A stretch of DNA of 64,000 bases from contig NZ_FTMD01000002.1 in assembly GCF_900156155.1 (NCBI RefSeq), positions 181,622-245,621 on the forward strand. The letters are read 5' to 3'. The translations under genes and the position numbers were made by a program. The notes below the pieces were generated by a model. That model had not been told where the DNA came from. It was given only the letters and a program-made list of their open reading frames with translations, and ran no database searches. This DNA comes from Aromatoleum tolulyticum (GTDB taxonomy: Bacteria > Pseudomonadota > Gammaproteobacteria > Burkholderiales > Rhodocyclaceae). Shown one piece after another: positions 56,189-64,000 of the stretch. Positions within the stretch are counted from its first letter, which is position 1. The number at the start of each line of letters is the position of its first letter.

Positions 56189-56830
56189 ATGAGCCACTTC
56201 GACGAACAACACCCGCCCCACGCTCCCTGCACCGGCATCGGCATACCGCGCAGCGGACCTTTCGACCCCGTAGCGTTCGAACGTGCGGTCAACGACCTCG
56301 TGGCCGCCTGCGGCATAGCCCCCGACACGACCCACATGGGCCGCACCGCGACGCGCGTGCGCGAACTGTGGCAGCGGCGCCTGCTCGGCGGATACGAGCT
56401 CGACCCCGCCGAAGCGCTCGGCGACGGCTTTCCCGACGAGCGCTCGGACATGGTCGTGATTCGCGGCATCGCCGTGCATGGCGTGTGTCCGCACCATCTC
56501 GTACCCTTCCGCGGCGTCGCCCACGTCGCCTACCTCCCCGGCGGGCGCCTGCACGGCTTCGGGCGCATTGCCCGCCTGGTCGACGCCATCGGGCACCGCT
56601 TCACCTACCAGGAGTGGATGACGCGCGACATCGCCGATGCCCTGCTGCAGCACGGCCATGCGCGGGGTGCGGCATGCATCATCGAGGCGGAGCAGCTGTG
56701 CCTGCTGCTGGGTGAGGACCGGCGCGGCGACGAGCGCGTCGTGACGCAGGCCTTCGCCGGCGAATTCGAGACGCGCGAACACTTGCGCAGCGAGTTCCTG
56801 CACGCGGTCGCAGGGCGCGGCGCGCGCTGA
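56189..56830 (+). CDS. folE: GTP cyclohydrolase I family protein with CPHH motif
   Basis: 213 residues from the ATG with GGGAG upstream. FolE fold: the zinc site CPHH (normally CEHH) and second Cys in EAEQLC are present, as is the C-terminal REHLRSEFL. Converts GTP to dihydroneopterin triphosphate in folate or pterin synthesis. The P for E change and GFGRIAR for GLSKIxR make it divergent, so it may be a second FolE or an altered activity. Confidence 0.83.
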   Translation: MSHFDEQHPPHAPCTGIGIPRSGPFDPVAFERAVNDLVAACGIAPDTTHMGRTATRVRELWQRRLLGGYELDPAEALGDGFPDERSDMVVIRGIAVHGVCPHHLVPFRGVAHVAYLPGGRLHGFGRIARLVDAIGHRFTYQEWMTRDIADALLQHGHARGAACIIEAEQLCLLLGEDRRGDERVVTQAFAGEFETREHLRSEFLHAVAGRGAR

Positions 56831-56840
56831 CTTCCCGCGT

Positions 56841-57170
56841 TCAGTGAAGGGTGAAGGTCGGCACCCCCTGCGTGCCGATCTCGAGCATCACGACCTCCTT
56901 GCTGCGCAGCGTCACCGAACCGCGCACGCGGTCGTTGCCCGAAACCGAGTATTCGAACTCATAGACGCGCTGCGGACACAGCCGCCCGTCCTCGTCGCGG
57001 ACGAACCGGAGCGAGCGGCTCGAGACGGTTTCGTCGAGGAACTGCACGCCTTCACGACGGCACGCCGCCCTCGCCGCCTGTACGCCTATTTCGCGCGTCC
57101 TGGCGCTGTCCAGCCAGAACCAGCCGCACAGGCACAACAGCATCAGGGCCAGCAACTCGGAAAATGTCAT
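56841..57170 (-). CDS. DUF3301 family protein
   Basis: 109 residues. N-terminal membrane helix (about 3-20) and a small soluble domain (ARTREIGVQAARAACRREGVQFLDETV) typical of DUF3301. Function unknown. It sits after the PiT gene, 31 bp downstream on the same strand. Confidence 0.85.
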   Translation of the reverse strand: MTFSELLALMLLCLCGWFWLDSARTREIGVQAARAACRREGVQFLDETVSSRSLRFVRDEDGRLCPQRVYEFEYSVSGNDRVRGSVTLRSKEVVMLEIGTQGVPTFTLH

Positions 57171-57201
57171 TGTCGGAGAGTCCGCAAAACCGGATGCACC
57201 A

Positions 57202-58785
57202 TCAGTCGAGCTCCATGCCGCGCATCACGAAGAAAAACAAACCGCCGAGCAGTGCCGACAACGGCACCGTCAGCAGCCACGCCGCAAAGATGCGCTGTAG
57301 CTGCGTGCGCGTGACCAGTTCCTTCCGATAGACCTCGCGCAATACCCTGCGCTCCCGCTTCGAGAAATTCGCCGGATCCGTCTTCTGTTTCGATCGCGCC
57401 TTCAGGTCGCCGAGCATCGCCTTCTTCTCCGGCACGCCGGCACGCTCGAACCGGCCGAGAAACTGATCGATCGCCGCCTGATCGCCCGCCGGGTGGTGCG
57501 CCTTCATCTCCGCGACCATGCGCGCATAGTTGCCTTTGAGATACTCGCGCAGGAAGCCGACGCCGATCACCGCGCCGACCGCGATGTGCGTCGAACTGAC
57601 CGGCAGGCCCAGCACGCTGGCCGTGATCACCGTCACGGTCGCCGACAGGGCCACGCTGAACGCACGCATCTGATCCAGTTCCGTGATCTCCTCGCCCAGC
57701 GTGCGGATCACCCGCGGACCGAACAGCGCAAGTCCGACCACCAGGCCGAGAGCGCCGGTCAGCAACACCCAGAACGGTACCGGCGTCACACGCGCGACGG
57801 GCCCGTCGAGGTGCGCGAGCGAATCGACGATCGACGCGAGCGGCCCCACCGCGTTCGCCACGTCGTTCGAGCCGTGCGCGAAGCACAGCAGCGCGGCGGC
57901 GAAGATCAGCGGCGGGTTGAACAGGCGGTTCACGCCCGACTTGGTATTCGCGATGATGTAGTCCGGGTTCGACAGGGCACGCCGCACGTACAGGTACGCT
58001 GCCGCCGCGGCGACGATGCCGCTGCCTGCCGCCACGGTGAAATCGGCCGCCCACAAGCGCCCGAAGCCCTGCATCAGCAGAAAGGTCCAGAATGACCACG
58101 CCATGAACGCCACGAGCCCGGGCAGCGTGCGCCGCGCCGCGGCGACCATGTCGATCTGATAGGTGATGAGGCGCTTGATCAGGTAAAGAAACAGCGCCGC
58201 GAACAGCCCGGCCAGCACCGGCGAGATCACCCAGCTCGCGGCAATCGCGCCGACGACCTTCCAGTTCACGACTTCCGGGCCCAACGCGGAGACACCGGCC
58301 CCCAGCACCGCGCCGACGATCGAATGCGTCGTGGACACCGGCATGCCGAAAGCCGTCGCGACGTTGATCCACAGGCCGCCGGCAAGGAGTGCGGCCATCA
58401 TGACCCACACCATGGTCCAGGCGTCGCCGATATTCGCGGGATCGATGATGCCGCTGCGTATCGTCCGGATCACGTCGCCCCCGGCGATCAGGGCACCCGC
58501 AGCCTCGAACACCACCGCGAGAGCGAGCGCGCCGCCAAGCGTCAGCGCCTGCGCGCCCACGGCAGGCCCGACGTTGTTCGCAACGTCGTTGGCGCCGATG
58601 TTCATCGCCATGTACGCACCGAGCACGGCGCCGACCACCACGAGCACCCCGCCTTCGGAACTGCCCTTCAACGCCGCATACAGCATCACGCCCACGACGA
58701 AGAACATGGTCGCCCCGAGGCGCAGCAGTTCGCCGTGCCCCTGGCGCGTGGCCTTGTCGATTTCGTCGATATGCTTGAGTTCCAA
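57202..58785 (-). CDS. pit: Inorganic phosphate transporter, PiT family
   Basis: 527 residues, about ten membrane helices. Duplicated signatures GANDVANNVGPAVG and HGSNDVANAVGP, with VSTTHS and VSSTHI, define PiT. It carries phosphate as a metal-phosphate or cation symporter. A hydrophilic region of about 90 residues (400-490) lies before the last helix. Confidence 0.94.
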   Translation of the reverse strand: MELKHIDEIDKATRQGHGELLRLGATMFFVVGVMLYAALKGSSEGGVLVVVGAVLGAYMAMNIGANDVANNVGPAVGAQALTLGGALALAVVFEAAGALIAGGDVIRTIRSGIIDPANIGDAWTMVWVMMAALLAGGLWINVATAFGMPVSTTHSIVGAVLGAGVSALGPEVVNWKVVGAIAASWVISPVLAGLFAALFLYLIKRLITYQIDMVAAARRTLPGLVAFMAWSFWTFLLMQGFGRLWAADFTVAAGSGIVAAAAAYLYVRRALSNPDYIIANTKSGVNRLFNPPLIFAAALLCFAHGSNDVANAVGPLASIVDSLAHLDGPVARVTPVPFWVLLTGALGLVVGLALFGPRVIRTLGEEITELDQMRAFSVALSATVTVITASVLGLPVSSTHIAVGAVIGVGFLREYLKGNYARMVAEMKAHHPAGDQAAIDQFLGRFERAGVPEKKAMLGDLKARSKQKTDPANFSKRERRVLREVYRKELVTRTQLQRIFAAWLLTVPLSALLGGLFFFVMRGMELD

Positions 58786-58845
58786 CTTTCAGCCGATCAC
58801 TGTGCGAACGCGGAATTGTTCATTTTCGCAGAATCCGGCGGCGCC

Positions 58846-59202
58846 TCAGAGGCGATCGTATTTGTCCGACCGTCCGCGCGCCTTGTCGACCGGATAGCGC
58901 TCGGCGTTGATGCGCATCTTCGTCCGCGCGGCGTCTGCCAGATCGACACCGAGAACATCGGCGAGGCGCACGAGGTAGAGCAGCACGTCGGCCAGCTCCA
59001 GCGCCACTTCCGCGCGCGCAGGCTCAGGCAGGGCGGCCGACTCCTCGCCGCTCAGCCACTGGAAATGCTCGATTACCTCTCCGGCCTCGCCGGCCAGGGC
59101 CATTGCGAGGTTCTTCGGCGTGTGGAAGCGCTCCCAGTCGCGTTCCGCGGCAAATGCACGCAGCGCGTCGCGCAGCGCCTCGAGGCTGTCCTGCCCGCTC
59201 AT
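58846..59202 (-). CDS. MazG-like nucleotide pyrophosphohydrolase
   Basis: 118 residues. MazG/DCTPP1-type helices with the ExxE...ExxD metal motif (EAGEVIEHFQWL, ALELADVLLYLVRLAD). It probably hydrolyses (d)CTP or similar NTPs for pool clean-up. It overlaps the rlmJ stop by 4 bp. Confidence 0.9.
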   Translation of the reverse strand: MSGQDSLEALRDALRAFAAERDWERFHTPKNLAMALAGEAGEVIEHFQWLSGEESAALPEPARAEVALELADVLLYLVRLADVLGVDLADAARTKMRINAERYPVDKARGRSDKYDRL

Positions 59203-60044
59203 TCGATGTGATGCTCCAGGTCGAACCCCGCATCCTCGTCTTCACCGAGCGCCCGCACCAGCCACGGCATCACCGCTTCGAGGGTCTGCGGCAGCACCCA
59301 CGGCGGATTGACGATGTAGAGGCCGCTGCCGAACATCCCGAAGCCGTCGCGCGCCGGTTTGCGCAGCGCGAGCCGCACGTCGAGCCAGCTTTCCGCGCCG
59401 AGGTCGGCGAGACGCTCCGGCAGCTGCCGCGCTTCGGGGCGCGCAAGCATCGGATACCACACGGCGTACGTGCCGGCCGGAAAGCGCTTCATCGCGTCCG
59501 CGACGGTATCGACCACGCGCCGGTAATCCTCCTTCACCTCGTACGGCGGGTCGATGAGCACCACCGCACGCCGCGCGGCCGGCGGCAGGAGTCCGCGCAA
59601 TCCGGCAAACCCGTCGGCCTTGCGGATCAGCACACGGTCCGTATCCCGCGCGAAGGTCTGTTCGAGCAGCGAGACGTCGGCCGGATGCAGCTCGAACAGG
59701 CGCATGCGGTCCTGTTCGCGCAGCTGCGTCATCGCCAGCGCAGGCGAGCCCGGGTAGAAGGTCAGCCGCCCGTGCGGATTGAACTGCGCGACCGCGTCGA
59801 TGTAGGCGCGCAGCGCCTCGGGAAGGTCGTCGCGCCCCCACAGGCGTCCGATCCCGCCCGCGAATTCGGCGGTTTTGCCTGCCTGCTCGCTGTCGAGCGC
59901 ATAGCAACCCGCACCGGCATGCGTGTCGATATACCACCACGGCTTGTCCTTGCGGTTGAAATAGCGCAGGAGCTCGATCAGCACGAAGTGCTTGAGGACG
60001 TCGGCGTGGTTGCCGGCATGGAAGGCGTGGCGGTAACTGAGCAT
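59199..60044 (-). CDS. rlmJ: 23S rRNA (adenine-2030-N6)-methyltransferase RlmJ
   Basis: 281 residues. Starts MLSYRHAFHAGNHADVLKH, diagnostic of RlmJ; catalytic motif DPPYE near residue 163. Modifies A2030 of 23S rRNA (E. coli numbering). Overlaps the MazG-like gene by 4 bp. Confidence 0.94.
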   Translation of the reverse strand: MLSYRHAFHAGNHADVLKHFVLIELLRYFNRKDKPWWYIDTHAGAGCYALDSEQAGKTAEFAGGIGRLWGRDDLPEALRAYIDAVAQFNPHGRLTFYPGSPALAMTQLREQDRMRLFELHPADVSLLEQTFARDTDRVLIRKADGFAGLRGLLPPAARRAVVLIDPPYEVKEDYRRVVDTVADAMKRFPAGTYAVWYPMLARPEARQLPERLADLGAESWLDVRLALRKPARDGFGMFGSGLYIVNPPWVLPQTLEAVMPWLVRALGEDEDAGFDLEHHIE

Positions 60045-60141
60045 GGAGGATGCGGATCGGGGTCAGGCGCCGAATGCTAACACTGCCTGCTATGATTGCG
60101 GGCTGCCGGCACGCACCGCCGGCCCAACGGAGACAGGAAAT

Positions 60142-60690
60142 ATGGCGATTTACGCTCTGGGCGAACATACCCCGAGCTTCGGCGAAGGGTGCTGGGTTGC
60201 GGACAATGCTACGGTGATCGGGCGTGTGGACGCCGGATCCAACGTGAGTGTCTGGTACAACGTCGTGATCCGCGGCGACAACGATCCGATCACGATCGGC
60301 GACAACACCAACATCCAGGACGGCTCGGTCCTGCACACCGACGACGGCGTGCCGCTGAAGATCGGCTCCGGCGTCACCGTCGGGCACATGGTCATGCTGC
60401 ACGGCTGCACGGTCGGCGACGATACGCTCATCGGCATCAACGCGGTCGTCCTCAACCACGCAGTGATCGGCAAGAACTGCATCATCGGCGCCAACGCGCT
60501 GATTCCGGAAGGCAAGGTCATCCCCGACCGCTCCCTAGTCGTCGGCTCGCCGGGGCGCATCATCCGCGAACTCACCGAAGAGGACATCGCCGACCTGCGC
60601 CAGAATGCCCTGAACTATGTGCAGAACTCGCGCATGTATGCGGCCGACCTGCGCCACATCACGCCCGATCTGCCCAAGCGCCGCGACTGA
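60142..60690 (+). CDS. Gamma-class carbonic anhydrase-like protein (YrdA/CaiE family)
   Basis: 182 residues of left-handed beta-helix hexapeptide repeats. Zinc His ligands in HTDDG, GHMVMLHGC, as in YrdA/gamma carbonic anhydrases. It may hydrate CO2 or be a relative of unclear activity. GGAGACAGGA precedes the ATG. Confidence 0.9.
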   Translation: MAIYALGEHTPSFGEGCWVADNATVIGRVDAGSNVSVWYNVVIRGDNDPITIGDNTNIQDGSVLHTDDGVPLKIGSGVTVGHMVMLHGCTVGDDTLIGINAVVLNHAVIGKNCIIGANALIPEGKVIPDRSLVVGSPGRIIRELTEEDIADLRQNALNYVQNSRMYAADLRHITPDLPKRRD

Positions 60691-60715
60691 GCGGGCGGCA
60701 GCGGATTCCTGCGAT

Positions 60716-60750
60716 GCGCACGGGGAACGTCATCCGCGTTCCCCGTGCGC
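60716..60750. terminator. Bidirectional terminator
   Basis: A 14-bp perfect stem (60716-60729 with 60737-60750) and 7-base loop lie between the convergent carbonic anhydrase and EamA genes, touching the EamA stop. Confidence 0.75.
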
Positions 60751-61626
60751 TTAGCTGGATGCCGCCGCCGGCGGGTGCCGCGCAAGCCAGATCACCGCAC
60801 CGAGGATCACCGCCCCGCCGAGCACCTGGTTGAGATCGATCGCCTCGCCGAGGAAGATCGCCGCGAGCACGAAGGTGACGACCGGTTCGAGCGTCGACAG
60901 GCATGCGGCATCGGCCGCCCCCAGTTTCTGCAGTCCGATAAAGAAGCTGACCATCGCAATGACGGTGGACACGACGGCGATCAGCAGCACGGCGACCCAA
61001 CCCGTCGCCCCCAGCGGCCACGCGGCACCGGAAACCCCGACCAGCCCGCCGAACACCACGGCCGCGGCCATCATCACCACCGTTGCACTCGCCAGCGGCG
61101 CCTCCTGGCTCATCACGCGGTTGCCGACGAGGATGTAGACGGAATAGATCAGGGCCGCGCTCACGCCGAGTATGACCCCCAGCGGACGCCCGCTGAGCTC
61201 GCCGCCGATCGTCAGCGCCGTTCCCGCCAGTGCGGTCAGCACGGCGAGCACCCGCCCCGTCGTGAGCCGCTGGCGCAGGAACACCGCGCCGAGGAGCGTC
61301 ACGAGGACCGGGTAGAGATACAGCAGCAGCGCCACCAGGCCTGCCGAGGCGAAATTCAGCGCCTCGAAGAACGCGTAGGACTGGGCGACGTACCCGATTC
61401 CACCCATCGCGGCGAGAATCGCCGCATTCCGCGCGGAAGGCCAGCGGCGCCGGGTCGCAAGCATCACGGCCGACATGAGTACGGCGGAAATCACGAAACG
61501 CAGGAACAGGACCGTCACGACGTCCGCACCGCTGTCACGCGCAAAACGGGCAAAGATCGCCATCGCACCGAACGCCGATGCCGATACTGCGACGTAAGCC
61601 GCGCCGACGAAGCGCTCGTTCTGCAT
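60751..61626 (-). CDS. EamA/DMT family transporter
   Basis: 291 residues, ten membrane helices in two EamA repeats. Start at 61626 with GAGAGGG upstream. Not linked in operon with the upstream phosphatase (95 bp gap). Substrate unknown. Confidence 0.9.
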   Translation of the reverse strand: MQNERFVGAAYVAVSASAFGAMAIFARFARDSGADVVTVLFLRFVISAVLMSAVMLATRRRWPSARNAAILAAMGGIGYVAQSYAFFEALNFASAGLVALLLYLYPVLVTLLGAVFLRQRLTTGRVLAVLTALAGTALTIGGELSGRPLGVILGVSAALIYSVYILVGNRVMSQEAPLASATVVMMAAAVVFGGLVGVSGAAWPLGATGWVAVLLIAVVSTVIAMVSFFIGLQKLGAADAACLSTLEPVVTFVLAAIFLGEAIDLNQVLGGAVILGAVIWLARHPPAAASS

Positions 61627-61721
61627 TCGCCCTCTCCGCAAAAACCGCGAAGCTTGCCGAAGCCGCGGATTGCGGTCAATGAAGTTCGGCTATGCGCGGA
61701 TGTTTCCGGGTGGTTCGTGCG

Positions 61722-62426
61722 TCAGTGCGGCTTGAACTGCGCCGAGATGCGTTCCATCACGGTGTGATGGTTGGCATGTGCGGCAAGGTTGTAGGCCGTC
61801 AGGTTTGCAGCGCGGATGAACGCACGCTCGACCTGTCCGGCAGAGACATCGATGTCGATGATGTTGATACAGGCGGGCTCCTGCTCGAAGGCTTTCAGGC
61901 CGTGCAGCGACGCTCCGACGACATGGCTCAGGATGACGCGATTGACCGCGTCGTGGGCGACCACCAGCAGATTGGCCCAGCCGTCCGACAACACGAGTTC
62001 GAGCCAGACTTCGAGCACGCGGCGCTGGAAGTCCGCCCAGGATTCTCCGCCCATGAAGCTCGCGCCCGGCTCGGGGGCCCGCTCGTAGGCGCGGGTGATG
62101 ATCTCGTCGCGCCGCTCCGGCGGGACCTCCGCGAGGCGCCCGGCGCGGATTTCCTTCAGGCGCGGCTCCTCGCGCACCGGCAGGGGCCGCCCGTCCAGCA
62201 CCAGGCTCGCCGTGTGCGCGGTGCGCGCCATGCCGGAAATCAACGCATCGTCGAATGGAATGTCCCGCAGCAGCGCGCCCGCCGCGCGAGCCTGCTCGCA
62301 CCCGTGCTCGGTGAGGGTGACGTGGCGCGGGTCGATGGGGCGTCCGGCAGCATCGAAGTATTGCACCTCGCCGTGGCGCATCAGATAGACGCGTCGGCGA
62401 CGCTCCGTGCCCGCCAGGCGGCTCAT
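61722..62426 (-). CDS. Histidine phosphatase family protein
   Basis: 234 residues. The catalytic LMRHGEV (RHG) motif and second His in VVAHDAVNRV identify the phosphoglycerate-mutase-like histidine phosphatases. Its start overlaps the DUF6285-like gene stop by 4 bp. Last gene of the kinase module; it may remove or recycle a phosphate from the pathway intermediate. Confidence 0.9.
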   Translation of the reverse strand: MSRLAGTERRRRVYLMRHGEVQYFDAAGRPIDPRHVTLTEHGCEQARAAGALLRDIPFDDALISGMARTAHTASLVLDGRPLPVREEPRLKEIRAGRLAEVPPERRDEIITRAYERAPEPGASFMGGESWADFQRRVLEVWLELVLSDGWANLLVVAHDAVNRVILSHVVGASLHGLKAFEQEPACINIIDIDVSAGQVERAFIRAANLTAYNLAAHANHHTVMERISAQFKPH

Positions 62427-62827
62427 CGGCCCGGCTCCCCGAGATACTTGGGGTTGCTTTCCATGACCTTGGCGCGGATGGTTTCCAGCAGATGCTGCCG
62501 CGCCGCATCGCGCCAGACGCCTGCGTCGCCACGCCCGGAACGGATCGCGTGCGCGAACTCGCGGTCGAGGTCGGTGAGTTGCCGGCGCAGTTCGGCGCCG
62601 CCCGCGGGCTCGTCGCGCCCGGCATGGCCCAGCAAGGATTGCAGGGACCGGAGTTCCCTGCGCTCGCCGTCCTCGCCGTTCTTCAGTTGGCGCATCGCGA
62701 TGATCATGGCGTTGGCGATCATCAGCGCGGCGTGCTTCCGCTCGGGCGGCAGCGCCGGCAGGATCTCCTCCCGCAACACGTTCCGCGCGGTCTCGAGCAA
62801 TTGTTCGCCGATCGGTTCGTCGCGCAT
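62423..62827 (-). CDS. DUF6285-like protein (LvaB-type kinase partner)
   Basis: 134 residues, all helical, ending GEPGR. I match it to DUF6285, the family that, from memory, includes LvaB of the Pseudomonas putida levulinate operon, a small protein needed with the LvaA kinase. Its ATG overlaps the kinase stop by one base (TGATG). The kinase-DUF6285 coupling supports the assignment. Confidence 0.72.
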   Translation of the reverse strand: MRDEPIGEQLLETARNVLREEILPALPPERKHAALMIANAMIIAMRQLKNGEDGERRELRSLQSLLGHAGRDEPAGGAELRRQLTDLDREFAHAIRSGRGDAGVWRDAARQHLLETIRAKVMESNPKYLGEPGR

Positions 62828-63837
62828 CAGCGGGCCTCCGTCATCATCAGGATTTCGTATTCGAGTTCCGGCACGATGTGGCCGGTCAGCGCGAGCATCA
62901 GCGAGGTCTCCTCGCCGGAGAGGTGGCGTTCGGCCTGCTGCACGGCGATCACGGCCCAGTTCAGGTGCGCCATCACTTCCCAGTAGTGGATGTCCTCGTC
63001 TTCAAGGCGGCGCCCGGTGACGGATGCATAGCCGCGGTAGAAGTCCTCGCGCGCGCCGACCCCGCCCGCCTCGCCCTTGCCGCCGAAACGCCAGCACTTG
63101 GCGCAGAACCAGCCGACATCCTCGAGCGGATCGCCCCAGCCGGAGAACTCCCAGTCGAGGATGGCGGTGAGTCCGTTCTCGTCCACCATGTAGTTGCCGG
63201 TGCGGAAATCGCGATGGCACAGGACGAGCTCGCCACGCTCCGGCGCGTTGATCTCGAGCCAGCGCAGGCCCCACTCCAGCGCGGGGTGGGCGGTGCGATG
63301 GGCGTCGAGGAAGCGGCGCATCCGTGCGACATGCTGCAGCGCGGGCGACGAACCCGGGGACGGCAGGAACGCGAGATCGTCGCGCGGCGGACGGATCGAA
63401 TGGATGCGCCCGAGTTCGGCGCCGAGGCGTTCGAGCAGCACACGGCGGTCACCGCCGAGCTTCGCGTCGCGCACGACCACGTGGGAGGCCGCAATGCCGC
63501 CGACGAAGCGCATGACGAAGAACTGCTTGCCGATGAGGCTCGCGTCGCGGCACAGCCACAGCGGCTCCGGCACCGTCACGCCGGCGGCGTGGGCCGCCCT
63601 GAGGAGCGCGAACTCCTCGGCGCGGCAGTGGCTGCCGGATACTCCCGACGGCGCGTCGGTGCGCACGACGAGCTTCAGTTCGGGGGCGAAGGCGCCGCCC
63701 GCGACCTCGGCCTGGATGAACCAGTTTTCCTGGATCGAGCCCCCCGAGAGGAGCTTCGCTTCCTTGATCGATACGCGGTCGGCTCCGGCCTCCCGTCGAA
63801 TGAATTCTTCCAGCGCGCTGCGCATCTGTTCGTTCAT
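62827..63837 (-). CDS. APH-fold phosphotransferase (ACAD10/LvaA-like acyl-CoA kinase)
   Basis: 336 residues from the ATG at 63837. APH fold: LSGGSIQENWF nucleotide loop, catalytic CHRDFRTGNYM and metal-binding LDWEFSGWGDPLEDVGW. Such kinases next to acyl-CoA dehydrogenases match LvaA and the kinase domain of ACAD10/11, which phosphorylate 4-hydroxyacyl-CoA. No aminoglycoside function is implied. It is coupled to the DUF6285 gene. Confidence 0.88.
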   Translation of the reverse strand: MNEQMRSALEEFIRREAGADRVSIKEAKLLSGGSIQENWFIQAEVAGGAFAPELKLVVRTDAPSGVSGSHCRAEEFALLRAAHAAGVTVPEPLWLCRDASLIGKQFFVMRFVGGIAASHVVVRDAKLGGDRRVLLERLGAELGRIHSIRPPRDDLAFLPSPGSSPALQHVARMRRFLDAHRTAHPALEWGLRWLEINAPERGELVLCHRDFRTGNYMVDENGLTAILDWEFSGWGDPLEDVGWFCAKCWRFGGKGEAGGVGAREDFYRGYASVTGRRLEDEDIHYWEVMAHLNWAVIAVQQAERHLSGEETSLMLALTGHIVPELEYEILMMTEAR

Positions 63838-63883
63838 GTTGTGCACACTCGTCCGTGGTTCGGAAATGCCTTCGCCCGGCGCG

Positions 63884-64000
63884 TCACACTTCGCGCGTGA
63901 TGCCCTTGATGACGCGCTTGGCGATGCTCCAGCGGTGCACCTCCGAAGGACCATCGTAGATGCGGAACGCGCGCATGTCGGCGAAGATCTGCGCCACCGT
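63884..64000 (-). CDS. Acyl-CoA dehydrogenase, C-terminal end (continues outside window)
   Basis: The last 38 residues are visible, ending at a stop at 63884-63886. The motif IYDGPSEVHRWSIAK is the C-terminal FAD/catalytic-domain segment of acyl-CoA dehydrogenases, in the ACAD10/11 manner. It lies 46 bp before the kinase gene on the same strand. The 5' part is beyond the window, so activity cannot be judged. Confidence 0.85.
   Translation of the reverse strand, partial: TVAQIFADMRAFRIYDGPSEVHRWSIAKRVIKGITREV

Noticed and set aside
62827..63837. Aminoglycoside resistance gene
   Set aside because: The APH fold is shared, but context with acyl-CoA dehydrogenase and DUF6285 supports an acyl-CoA kinase, and nothing suggests resistance.

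Overview
The window is GC-rich, tightly packed bacterial chromosome. Its content points to a facultatively denitrifying betaproteobacterium of the Azoarcus/Aromatoleum group (Rhodocyclales). The strongest clue is at the left end: a benzoyl-CoA reductase operon in the order bzdN-O-P-Q-M-S-T-U-V with the dedicated repressor gene bzdR. As I recall it, this is the order in Azoarcus sp. CIB; the Thauera bcrCBAD type has a much longer BcrA subunit. All assignments rest on reading the sequence; no database search was possible.

Layout. 1-9.3 kb: anaerobic benzoate catabolism on the minus strand (BzdV cut by the window edge, four reductase subunits, ferredoxin, three small accessory genes, a promoter with an FNR-like box and a dense field of TGCA elements, then bzdR). 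9.4-17.7 kb: two exported proteins, gltX, two identical tRNA-Val(CAC) genes with a clear promoter and terminator, HDOD and DUF1631 proteins, and a thioesterase. 17.7-23.6 kb: a PQQ-type sugar dehydrogenase, then a plus-strand cluster of an FmdE-like protein, exported cupin, two related SAM methyltransferases flanking an ECF sigma factor and zinc-finger anti-sigma factor, and a thioredoxin-like protein. This cluster is the best candidate for an uncharacterised stress-response system. 23.7-30.4 kb: GntR regulator, a complete LIV-type ABC transporter and an EamA permease in one coupled operon. 30.4-36 kb: a NarL-type two-component system divergent from cstA, a YbdD-like gene and a CobW-family GTPase gene. 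36-41.7 kb: a very large MASE1/CHASE/PAS hybrid kinase with a C-terminal HPt domain, next to an EAL-type c-di-GMP phosphodiesterase response regulator.

41.9-64 kb is mixed housekeeping: tandem CDGSH protein, SlyX, FAD oxidoreductase, MFS transporter, dodecin, YlqF GTPase, DUF1415, a methyltransferase, an ALDH7-type dehydrogenase, a YtfL-like CBS protein, YaeQ, SrkA, a divergent FolE, PiT phosphate transporter, MazG-like hydrolase, RlmJ, gamma-carbonic anhydrase and EamA. The right edge holds a translationally coupled set: acyl-CoA dehydrogenase (partial), APH-like kinase, DUF6285-like protein and histidine phosphatase. It resembles the LvaA/LvaB/LvaC and ACAD10/11 logic, in which a hydroxyacyl-CoA is phosphorylated before dephosphorylative elimination.

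Regulation visible in the DNA includes the FNR/BzdR promoter region, an inverted repeat just upstream of the gntR start, a stem-loop between the LIV binding protein and its permeases, a palindrome between the two-component system and cstA, and several convincing terminators. I saw no insertion sequences, phage genes, CRISPR arrays or integrases.
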